Shown piece by piece: positions 1 to 5,696 of a stretch of DNA of 6,808 nt. A program made the position numbers and the translations under genes. Source of the DNA: JBOHHM01 sp050725495 (GTDB lineage Bacteria > Pseudomonadota > Gammaproteobacteria > Burkholderiales > Burkholderiaceae_C); contig JBOHHM010000205.1 in the NCBI GenBank assembly GCA_050725495.1, positions 1-6,808 on the forward strand. The letters run 5' to 3'. Numbering within the stretch: position 1 is the stretch's first letter; each line of letters starts with the position of its first letter. Below the pieces are notes generated by a model, which saw nothing but the letters and a program-made list of their open reading frames with translations, was not told where the DNA came from and ran no database searches.

Positions 1-293
1 CGGCTGGTGCAGCCCCAGATGCTCTGGTTGGCCTCCAGCACGGTGGCGCGGATGCCGTGTTCGCGCGCCAGGAACAGCGCGGTGGCCAGGCCGGTGAAGC
101 CGGAGCCGACGATCACCACGTCGGCATCGGTGTCGCGCAGGATCGGGCCGTCGTCCTCGGGCGGCGCGCCGGCGGTGGCGACCCAGTAGGTCGGCGCGTA
201 GTCGCGCCCGCGCCCCGGGTTGGGCGCCACCAGCGGGTCGTACTGTGGGTCGTAGGCCGCGAACGGCCTCAGGTGGTTGGGGTTGACGTCCAT
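1..293 (-). CDS. tauY: FAD-dependent oxidoreductase (DAO family), probable taurine dehydrogenase large subunit TauY, 5' part only
   Basis: The N-terminal 97 codons of a FAD-dependent DAO-family oxidoreductase; the gene continues past the left edge. After about 55 polar, proline-rich residues (with APTYWVATAG at 33-42) comes a dinucleotide-binding fold: DVVIVGSGFTGLATALFLAR at about 58-77, with the GxGxxG-type motif G63-S-G-F-T-G68. Acidic E87 in VLEANQ would bind the FAD ribose, followed by WGCTSR, typical of this amine/amino-acid oxidase group. The start is the ATG at 293, preceded by AGGAG seven bases upstream. In-frame ATGs at 347 and 329 lack an equally good site. If it is TauY, it oxidatively deaminates taurine to sulfoacetaldehyde with TauX, passing electrons to a cytochrome-type acceptor. 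The family call is firm. The TauY identity rests on the neighbouring NTF2-like gene, the MocR regulator, tauABC and the shared operator. A generic amine or gamma-glutamylputrescine-type oxidase is the alternative. Confidence 0.75.
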   Translation of the reverse strand, partial: MDVNPNHLRPFAAYDPQYDPLVAPNPGRGRDYAPTYWVATAGAPPEDDGPILRDTDADVVIVGSGFTGLATALFLAREHGIRATVLEANQSIWGCTS

Positions 294-300
294 GCTGCGA

Positions 301-305
301 CTCCT
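301..305 (-). promoter_or_regulatory. Shine-Dalgarno site deciding the tauY start
   Basis: AGGAG on the minus strand lies seven bases before the ATG at 293. It favours that start over the in-frame ATG at 347, which sits two bases after the tauX stop codon and could only be served by termination-reinitiation. Confidence 0.6.
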
Positions 306-349
306 CGGGCCGGTCGGATTGCGCACCATCCAAGTTCTGCTGCTCATGG

Positions 350-754
350 TCAGGTCGCCTTCACGGGCGGGCGATCCTTGCGGAAGGCGTTCTTGACTGC
401 AATGCGGCCATCGCGGAAGGTGAAGAGATCGCAGCCATCGGCCTCGATGCGGGTGCCGTCGGCCTTGGTGCCGACGAAGGTCCATTCCGAGACGCCGCGA
501 TCGCCCGCGACGAAGTGGCGTCCGTTGAGCCACTGCGCATCGGGGAAGTTGATCCAGGCCTGGGCGAAGGCGGCGCGCACTGCCTCGCGGCCTTCGAAGC
601 GAGCGCCGCAGGCCAGCGGGCCGCCAGCGGTCTGGAACACGCAGTCGTCGCTCATGAACGACATCAGCGCGTCGATGTCATGGCGGTTCCATGCGTCGGC
701 AAAGGATTGCAAGGTGGCGACGTCGACGCTGTCGCCCGGGTGGGTGCTGCTCAT
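350..754 (-). CDS. tauX: NTF2/SnoaL-fold small protein, probable taurine dehydrogenase small subunit TauX
   Basis: A complete 134-residue protein with the layout of a single NTF2-like (SnoaL/ketosteroid-isomerase-like) cone domain. It has an N-terminal helix ending in AWNRHDIDALMSFM (21-34), the first strand DDCVFQT (36-42), the conserved FEGREAVRAAF helix (53-63), and C-terminal strands WTFVGTKADGTRIEADGCDLFTF and DGRIAVKNAFRK up to about residue 126. No signal peptide or membrane segment is visible, so it should be cytoplasmic. GGAG lies five bases before the ATG. It is followed by tauY and preceded by tauR on the same strand, with a 117-bp gap to tauR that carries a copy of the putative operator. 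The fold is well supported. The TauX role comes from context and from recalled annotation of tauXY clusters, where the large flavoprotein is paired with a small subunit. A stand-alone NTF2-like enzyme or binding protein is possible. Confidence 0.75.
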   Translation of the reverse strand: MSSTHPGDSVDVATLQSFADAWNRHDIDALMSFMSDDCVFQTAGGPLACGARFEGREAVRAAFAQAWINFPDAQWLNGRHFVAGDRGVSEWTFVGTKADGTRIEADGCDLFTFRDGRIAVKNAFRKDRPPVKAT

Positions 755-807
755 GGGTGCTCCGGTCTACTGTTTGATGAGAATGGAGCGTAGGGGCAGG
801 CTGCTGG

Positions 808-835
808 CGGCCATAGCGCCAGATGCGTGGATTCG
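808..835 (-). promoter_or_regulatory. Putative TauR operator upstream of tauX (copy 1 of a 28-bp element)
   Basis: Read on the minus strand it is CGAAT, three variable bases, CG, one variable base, ATCTGGCGCTATGG, one variable base, CG. It matches the element upstream of tauA (2463-2490) at 23 of 28 positions, including all 14 bases of the core at 811-824. It lies 36 bp after the tauR stop and 53 bp before the tauX ATG, in the same orientation relative to its gene as the tauA copy. This implies that tauXY has its own regulated promoter. MocR-family regulators are known to bind pairs of direct-repeat half-sites. Assigning this site to TauR is inference. Confidence 0.7.
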
Positions 836-871
836 CTTGGGCCAGCCGCGGCAAGGCGGGCGCTCGACGAT

Positions 872-2380
872 TCAGCGTTGGAGTTCGAGGTCGCGAACCA
901 GTTCGGCCAGGACCTTGATGCCGGGCTCGATGGCCTGCGGTGCAATCGATGAATAGCCGACGCGGAAGTACTGTGACGGCGGCGGCTCGGCCATGAAGAA
1001 GACTTCGCCGGGCTCGATCAGCACGCCTTTGTCCAGGGCACGTTCGGCCAGTTCGGTGGCGTTCAGGCCATCGGGCAGCTTGACCCAGCACGATCCGCCG
1101 CCGGACACGGGCACGACCTGGCATTGAGGCAGGTGGTGCGCCAACGCCGCCAGCAAAATGCCCATGCGCTCACGTTGGGCGACAGCCAGCCGGCGCAGCA
1201 GCGCGTCATAATGGCCCAGCGAGAGGAACAAGGCGAAGGCACGCTGGATATAGGCCGACGGGTGACGCAGCATCAGCCGGCGCAGCGCGCGCAGTTCGGC
1301 GATCAACTCGGCCGGGCCGACCACATACCCGATCCGCAAGCCCGGTGCCAGGGTCTTGGACAGGCTGCCGACATAAATGACGCGGTTGCTGCGGTCCAGG
1401 CTCTTGAGTGCGGGCGTTGGTTCGCCATCGAAGCGGTTCTCGCTCTCATAATCGTCTTCGATGAGGATGAAGTCGGCCTCATCGGCCATCTTCAGCAGCG
1501 CCTCGCGCCGCTCCAGCGGCATCGTCACGGTCGTGGGACACTGGTGGCTGGGCGTCGTGTAGACGAAGTCGAGCTGGCGCAGCGTTTCATCGATCACCAG
1601 GCCCTGCTGATCCACGTGCAAGGGAACGAGCTGAGAAGTCCGGCTCGAAAAGATGTTTCGCGCGTCGGGATAGCCAGGGTCTTCTATGCCCACGCGCGTG
1701 CCTTCGCGCACCAGCAAATCGGCCACCGAATACAGCGCATGCTGTGCGCCCACCGTCACGATAATCTCGTCTGCCGCAGCCCACACGCCGCGGCGCGGCA
1801 GCACACGGGTGCGGATCTGCTGAACCAGGTCGTCGTCGTCACGAGCAATCTGGTCGGGCGCCCACTGACGGATGTCCAGCACACTCAGCGCCTTGATGCA
1901 GCACTCGCGCCAGTCGGCCGTCGGGAACAGCATGGCATCGAATTGGCCATAGAGGAAAGGATAGGGATACTGCTGCCAGTTCGCTGGCTTGGCGATGCTG
2001 CGTTGCCGCGAGGGACGCTGCTGGAAGCGCCGCGACCAGTTCGGCTCCTTGGCCTGGCTGCGGGCCAGCGCAGGCCTGGGGCGATCGGCCGAGATCCGCC
2101 CGGACAGCATCTCGGCGTTGACGAAGTGACCGCTGCGCTGGCGCGAGACCAGATAGCCTTCGTCGGCCAGCTGCTGGTAAGCCAAGACGACGGTGTTGCG
2201 GGCCACGCCGAGCTGCTCGGCCATTTCCCGGCTCGATGGAATGGGAGCACCTGCGGGCAGCTGTCCATCGAGGATGGCACTGGCCAGCATTTCACGAATC
2301 TGCCCCTGCAGGCTCATGTTCTCGCGCGCCGAGCGCTGCAGCAACTGCTTCCACAACGCAGCGTTCAGGTGTTGTGTCAT
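872..2380 (-). CDS. tauR: MocR-type (GntR/PLP-dependent) transcriptional regulator, probable taurine regulator TauR
   Basis: A full-length 502-residue MocR regulator. Residues about 25-92 form the GntR-like winged helix, with LPAGAPIPSSREMAEQLGVARNTVVLAYQQLADEGYLVSR giving the recognition helix and wing. A basic linker (about 95-135) leads to a fold-type I aminotransferase-like domain. PLP-site residues are intact: the TPSHQCPT loop (276-283), D309 and Y311 in IEDDYESE, and the Schiff-base lysine K342 in VGSLSKTLAPG; the C-terminal arginine of FRVGYS (R473) would hold a carboxylate- or sulfonate-like ligand. It should bind PLP and sense taurine or an aldimine rather than catalyse transamination. 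It is divergent from tauABC and upstream of tauXY, which matches TauR regulators that activate taurine catabolic genes. An in-frame TAG lies 14 codons upstream with no other start codon between, so ATG 2380 is the longest start, though it lacks a clear Shine-Dalgarno. The family is certain; the taurine effector is inferred from context. Confidence 0.9.
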   Translation of the reverse strand: MTQHLNAALWKQLLQRSARENMSLQGQIREMLASAILDGQLPAGAPIPSSREMAEQLGVARNTVVLAYQQLADEGYLVSRQRSGHFVNAEMLSGRISADRPRPALARSQAKEPNWSRRFQQRPSRQRSIAKPANWQQYPYPFLYGQFDAMLFPTADWRECCIKALSVLDIRQWAPDQIARDDDDLVQQIRTRVLPRRGVWAAADEIIVTVGAQHALYSVADLLVREGTRVGIEDPGYPDARNIFSSRTSQLVPLHVDQQGLVIDETLRQLDFVYTTPSHQCPTTVTMPLERREALLKMADEADFILIEDDYESENRFDGEPTPALKSLDRSNRVIYVGSLSKTLAPGLRIGYVVGPAELIAELRALRRLMLRHPSAYIQRAFALFLSLGHYDALLRRLAVAQRERMGILLAALAHHLPQCQVVPVSGGGSCWVKLPDGLNATELAERALDKGVLIEPGEVFFMAEPPPSQYFRVGYSSIAPQAIEPGIKVLAELVRDLELQR

Positions 2381-2462
2381 CGTACAAAACTGCGGTAAAC
2401 AAAAGACAGCAGCAAGGCTGACCTAGGGCTTTCCCTGAGGGCACTGCTGGCCGTGGTATCAA

Positions 2463-2490
2463 CGAATAGTCGTATCTGGCGCTATGGGCG
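2463..2490 (+). promoter_or_regulatory. Putative TauR operator in the tauR-tauA divergent region (copy 2 of a 28-bp element)
   Basis: This is the plus-strand counterpart of 808-835, with the identical 14-base core ATCTGGCGCTATGG at 2474-2487. The conserved flanks are CGAAT at 2463-2467, CG at 2471-2472 and CG at 2489-2490. It ends 98 bp before the tauA ATG and begins 82 bp from the tauR ATG, so one bound regulator could act on tauABC and also autoregulate tauR. Two CGNAT steps eight bases apart precede CGCTAT in both copies, which may be the direct-repeat half-sites expected for a MocR dimer. Confidence 0.7.
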
Positions 2491-2519
2491 GGGTGGTTTG
2501 TTGGCCAAACTGCAGCCGC

Positions 2520-2548
2520 TTGCTGACCAACGTGTGATTTGAGTTTAT
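2520..2548 (+). promoter_or_regulatory. Weak candidate sigma-70 promoter for tauABC
   Basis: TTGCTG (2520-2525) and GTTTAT (2543-2548) are 17 bases apart and would place transcription start near 2555, about 34 bases before the tauA ATG. The -10 matches the consensus at only three of six positions, as expected for an activator-dependent promoter. The element at 2463-2490 would lie about 30 bp upstream of its -35. A different promoter closer to that element is equally possible. Confidence 0.25.
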
Positions 2549-2578
2549 CAACTTCCCCTTGCAAGCGATACCTAAACC

Positions 2579-2582
2579 GGAG
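2579..2582 (+). promoter_or_regulatory. Shine-Dalgarno site deciding the tauA start
   Basis: GGAG lies six bases before ATG 2589. It favours this ATG over an in-frame TTG at 2559, which would add ten residues in front of an otherwise well-formed signal peptide. Confidence 0.65.
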
Positions 2583-2588
2583 ACAAAC

Positions 2589-3620
2589 ATGAGCAGCATC
2601 AGAACATTGACCCGCCGGGCCACGCTGGCACTCGGCGTTGTTGCAGCCCTGGGTTCGACCCAAGGCGCCATGGCGCAAACCAAGGAGGCCACGATTGCCT
2701 ACCAGCAGATCGCGGGCCCGATGATTTCCGTGATCGCCAGCGGCAGCATCGAAAAGGCCACCGGCTACAAGATCAACTGGCGGCAGTTCGAGTCAGGTGC
2801 CAAGGTGGCGACCGCCATGACCTCGGGCGACGTCCAGGTGGGCGTGATCGGCTCCAGCCCCTTGGCTGCGGCGGTCAGCCGCGGTGTGGACCTGCAGCTG
2901 TTCTGGATTCTGGACGACATCAACGAGGCCGAGGCACTGGTGGTGCGCAACGGCTCGGGAATCGCCAAACCGGCCGACCTCAAAGGCAAAAAGCTGGGTG
3001 TCCCGTTCGTATCGACCACGCATTTCCATGCGATGTTTGCGCTCGAACAATGGGGCATCAAGCCGAACGAACTGGAAATCCTGAACATGCAGCCCAACCA
3101 GATCGCCGCCGCGTGGGAGCGAGGCGACATCGATGCGGCCTTCATTTGGGACCCGGCGCTCGGTCGCATCAAGCAAAGCGGCAAGGTGCTTGTCACCTCG
3201 GGTGAACTGAGCAGGAAAGGCAAGGCCACGTTCGACGGCATCGCGGTGCAGAGGAAGTGGGGCGAGGCCCACGCCGATTTCATGGCCAAGTTCGTGAAGG
3301 CGCTGGCCGACGCCGACGCCGCCTACCGTGCCAATCCGGCCGCGTGGGACGCGGCCTCGCCGCAGATCAAGGCGATCGCCAGCAAGATAGGCGGGGAACC
3401 CAAGGACATCGCCGAGGCGGTCAAGCTCTATGCCTACCCCTCGGCCGAGCAGCAGGCGTCGCCCGCCTGGCTGGGCGGCGGCAAGGACGGCGGGGCCGTC
3501 AAGGCCTTGAAGTCCACCGCCGAGTTCCTCAAGGACCAGAAGCGCATCGACGCCGTCTCCCCCGACTACAGTCCCTACGTGACCTCGAAATACGTCGAGG
3601 CCGCGATCAAGCTCAAATAG
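2589..3620 (+). CDS. tauA: Taurine ABC transporter, periplasmic substrate-binding protein TauA
   Basis: A 343-residue precursor. Residues 1-29 are a signal peptide with a basic N-region (R5, R9, R10), a hydrophobic core (ATLALGVVAALG) and an AMA cleavage site before Q30, so the mature protein is periplasmic. The tandem arginines only loosely resemble a Tat motif; Sec export is more likely. The mature part resembles my recollection of E. coli TauA along its whole length: IAYQQIAGP near the start, WRQFESGAKVATAMTSGDVQ, the IGSSPLAAA loop, EALVVRNGSGIAKPADLKGK, VPFVSTTHFHAMFAL and WGIKP, NMQPNQIAAAWERGDIDAAF, and a C-terminal DYSPYVTSKYVEAA. It captures taurine (possibly other small sulfonates) and delivers it to TauBC. 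It is the first gene of tauABC, with 21 bases between its stop and the tauB start. The closest alternatives are SsuA-type sulfonate-binding proteins, which the STTH and SSP motifs argue against. Confidence 0.93.
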   Translation: MSSIRTLTRRATLALGVVAALGSTQGAMAQTKEATIAYQQIAGPMISVIASGSIEKATGYKINWRQFESGAKVATAMTSGDVQVGVIGSSPLAAAVSRGVDLQLFWILDDINEAEALVVRNGSGIAKPADLKGKKLGVPFVSTTHFHAMFALEQWGIKPNELEILNMQPNQIAAAWERGDIDAAFIWDPALGRIKQSGKVLVTSGELSRKGKATFDGIAVQRKWGEAHADFMAKFVKALADADAAYRANPAAWDAASPQIKAIASKIGGEPKDIAEAVKLYAYPSAEQQASPAWLGGGKDGGAVKALKSTAEFLKDQKRIDAVSPDYSPYVTSKYVEAAIKLK

Positions 3621-3641
3621 GCCTGAGCAGGAGCAGCAAGT

Positions 3642-4463
3642 ATGAGCATCGAACAACTACGGGTCCAGGGCGTCAGCGTCATCTACCCGGGCCGCCACGC
3701 CAGCGAGCGGGTACACGCGCTCGACAACATCAATCTCACCATCGATCCAGGCTCCTTCGTGGTTGCACTCGGTGCGTCAGGCTGCGGAAAAACCACGCTG
3801 CTGTCGCTGATGGCCGGCTTCATTTCACCGTCCCGGGGTGAGATGCTGCTGGGCGGGCGGCGCATCGAGGGCCCGGGGTCCGACCGCGGGGTGGTGTTCC
3901 AAAAGCATGCGCTGCTGCCCTGGCTCAGCGTCATGGAGAACACCGAGTTCGGCCTCAAGCTGCAGGGCGTTCCCAAGGGCGAGCGCCGCGAGCGCGCGGC
4001 CAGGAACCTCCAACTGGTGGGCCTGCAGGACTTCCACAACCACATGATCTACCAGCTCTCGGGGGGCATGCAGCAGCGCGTGGGCATCGCGCGCGCGCTC
4101 ACCTGCAACCCGGCCATGCTGTTGATGGACGAGCCGATGGCGGCGCTCGATGCCTTGACGCGGGAGACCATCCAGGAGCTGTTGCTGGACGTGTGGCGCA
4201 AGACGAACAAGATGTTCTTCTTCATCACGCACAGCGTCGAGGAAGCCTTGTTCCTGGCCTCTCGCCTGATCGTGATGTCGCCCCGGCCCGGACGCATCAC
4301 CCACACCTATGAGCTGAACTTCAACCGACGATTCCTCGAAAGTCGCGATGCGCGGGCCATCAAATCCAGCCCCGACTTCATCAAGATGCGCGAAACCGTG
4401 CTGGGCATCATCTACGGCGACGAGCGCGCCGGTGAGACGCACAAGGAGCTGAGCCATGTCTGA
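3642..4463 (+). CDS. tauB: Taurine ABC transporter, ATP-binding protein TauB
   Basis: A 273-residue ABC ATPase that powers taurine import from the cytoplasmic face of the TauC permease. All nucleotide-binding elements are present: Walker A GASGCGKTT (44-52), Q-loop Q87 in VVFQKHALLPW, signature LSGGMQQR (139-146), Walker B LLMDEP (160-165), D-loop AALD (167-170) and the switch histidine H197 in FITHSVEEA. PRPGRI (215-219 area), shortly after the switch region, is typical of the nitrate/sulfonate/taurine subfamily. AGGAG lies eight bases before the ATG. The 3' end overlaps tauC by eight bases (ATGTCTGA), which suggests translational coupling and balanced subunits. The sequence alone cannot cleanly separate TauB from SsuB; tauA and tauC decide it. 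Confidence 0.93.
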   Translation: MSIEQLRVQGVSVIYPGRHASERVHALDNINLTIDPGSFVVALGASGCGKTTLLSLMAGFISPSRGEMLLGGRRIEGPGSDRGVVFQKHALLPWLSVMENTEFGLKLQGVPKGERRERAARNLQLVGLQDFHNHMIYQLSGGMQQRVGIARALTCNPAMLLMDEPMAALDALTRETIQELLLDVWRKTNKMFFFITHSVEEALFLASRLIVMSPRPGRITHTYELNFNRRFLESRDARAIKSSPDFIKMRETVLGIIYGDERAGETHKELSHV

Positions 4464-5373
4464 ACAACGACACAGCCGCGCGATGCAGCGTGGCTCGATT
4501 ACCATATCCCGCAGTTCGACCCTACACATCATGTCTTCCAGCGGGCTTCTGCAGCGACTCTTCGCCAAGCGTTCCGTTCGACCGGGCGAGCAGTTCGGCG
4601 CCCCCGGCCAGGGCCAGGCAGGCGCCATTGCCATGGTCACCATCATCGTCACGCTGGCGTTGTGGACGCTGGTCACCAATATGGGCTGGGTCAAGCCGCT
4701 GTTCCTGCCCTCGCCGCAGGCGGTGTTCGCCAAGCTGGCGCAGGTGGCCACCGAGGGTTTTGCCGGCGCCACGCTGATCGAGCATACGCTGACGAGTCTG
4801 TACCGCGTGTTCGGCGCCTTCGGGCTGGCCTGTCTCACGGCCATTCCCATCGGCGTGCTGATGGGCGTGAGCCGGGTGGCGCGGGGCATCTTCGATCCGC
4901 TGATCGAGTTCTACCGGCCACTGCCGCCATTGGCCTACCTGCCGATGGTCATCATCTGGTTCGGCATCGGCGAGTTTTCCAAGGTCTTGCTGATCTTCCT
5001 GGCGATCTTCGCGCCCATGGCCATTGCCGCGCGCTCCGGAGTGCGCTCGGTCTCGATCGAGCAGATCCACGCGGCCTATTCGATGGGCGCGACGCGCATG
5101 CAGGTGATCTGGCACGTGATCCTGAAGTCCGCGCTGCCCGAAATCTTCACCGGCATGCGCATCGGCATCGGCGTGGGCTGGACCACCCTGGTGGCCGGCG
5201 AAATGGTGGCTTCCACCCGCGGTCTGGGCTTCATGGTGCTCAACGCGGCCGAATTCCTGGCCAGCGATGTCGTGATCATGGGGATCATCGTGATCGGTCT
5301 GTTCGCTTTTGCTTTCGACATGCTGATGCGCCACCTGGAAAAGGTGCTCGTGCCATGGAAAGGCAAGGTTTGA
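4456..5373 (+). CDS. tauC: Taurine ABC transporter, inner-membrane permease TauC
   Basis: A 305-residue inner-membrane permease of the nitrate/sulfonate/taurine type. After a polar N-terminal region of about 56 residues, hydrophobic segments lie near 57-74, 118-138, 160-192 (probably two passes), 232-252 and 270-290. The cytoplasmic EAA-type loop that docks on TauB is EQIHAAYSMGATRMQVIWHVILKSALPEIFTGMRIG (about 202-237), with the G211 and LPE hallmarks. PLIEFYRPLPPLAYLPMVIIWFGIGEFSK and GWTTLVAGEMVASTRGLGFM are close to what I recall of E. coli TauC. AAGGAG lies seven bases before the ATG, inside tauB. The protein is about 30 residues longer than E. coli TauC, all at the N-terminus. The next ATG (codon 26, at 4531) has no ribosome-binding site, so I keep the long form. 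It is the last gene of the operon; no tauD follows. Confidence 0.92.
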   Translation: MSEQRHSRAMQRGSITISRSSTLHIMSSSGLLQRLFAKRSVRPGEQFGAPGQGQAGAIAMVTIIVTLALWTLVTNMGWVKPLFLPSPQAVFAKLAQVATEGFAGATLIEHTLTSLYRVFGAFGLACLTAIPIGVLMGVSRVARGIFDPLIEFYRPLPPLAYLPMVIIWFGIGEFSKVLLIFLAIFAPMAIAARSGVRSVSIEQIHAAYSMGATRMQVIWHVILKSALPEIFTGMRIGIGVGWTTLVAGEMVASTRGLGFMVLNAAEFLASDVVIMGIIVIGLFAFAFDMLMRHLEKVLVPWKGKV

Positions 5374-5696
5374 CCCGATCTCGCGGTGGATCGCATCGCA
5401 CGCATCGCCCACCTGCAGCGCTACGAACGCCGGCACCCAGGTCCTGGCCCCAGGACCGGCAGCGGCGCGAGGTGCCGGTGGTCGTGTCGGGCTGCCTGGA
5501 GGTCGGCGGGGTCAACGCGGCCGGTGCGAAGCATGGCCGAGGGCAGGCGCTGAGGCGGCGTCCGTCCCTCCATGGACTCGGTTGAGGCTGTCCTGCACGG
5601 CAAGGCGGGGCCGACCGGCAAGCCGCGCGCGGTGTCTGCAGCGCACTTGCCGCAACGGGGCTCGCCGCCTTGCTCATGCTAGCGAGTACAGCGATG
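5374..5696 (+). other. 323-bp gap between convergent tauC and apaH, no convincing gene
   Basis: The region is GC-rich. All three plus frames read through as low-complexity Arg/Gly/Ala/Pro-rich peptide. The minus-strand reading frame that spans it continues antisense into tauC and has no recognisable domain. It should contain the ends of both transcripts. The only strong structure is the hairpin at 5440-5457. A near-tandem nine-base repeat (CGCATCGCA then CGCATCGCC) sits around 5388-5405. I see no tRNA, promoter or mobile-element ends. It could be decayed coding sequence, but no ancestor is recognisable. Confidence 0.6.
5440..5457 (+). terminator. GC-rich hairpin after tauC, possible transcription end of tauABC
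   Basis: GGTCCTGG (5440-5447) and CCAGGACC (5450-5457) are perfect eight-base complements around CC; realistically this gives a seven-base stem with a four-base loop. It starts 66 bp after the tauC stop, where a terminator is expected. No T-tract follows on either strand, so it is not a canonical intrinsic terminator. It may be an RNA 3'-end stabiliser or a pause site upstream of Rho-dependent termination. Confidence 0.35.

Noticed and set aside
57..956. A 299-codon plus-strand frame across tauY, tauX and the tauX upstream region
   Set aside because: It is antisense to two recognisable protein families and has no domain of its own.
1124..2398. A 424-codon plus-strand open frame opposite tauR
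   Set aside because: It is an antisense shadow of a well-supported MocR regulator in GC-rich DNA. It is rich in Gln, Arg, His and Ala and has no recognisable domain or ribosome-binding site.
2501..2508. Palindrome TTGGCCAA, within GTTTG...CAAAC, as a second operator in the divergent region
   Set aside because: It is short, not repeated upstream of tauX, and palindromic rather than the direct-repeat type expected for a MocR regulator. It is too weak to annotate.
2559..2588. An earlier TTG start for TauA
   Set aside because: ATG 2589 has a GGAG six bases upstream and gives a normal signal peptide; the extra ten residues would spoil its N-region.
4662..5585. A 307-codon plus-strand frame overlapping tauC and the following gap
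   Set aside because: It is a +1-type shadow of tauC. The composition is Arg/Gly/His/Ala-rich and the membrane-protein signal is entirely in the tauC frame.
5285..5677. A 130-codon minus-strand frame covering the tauC-apaH gap
   Set aside because: Almost a quarter of it is antisense to tauC. It is Arg/Pro/Ser/Ala-rich with no domain, and I see no clear Shine-Dalgarno.
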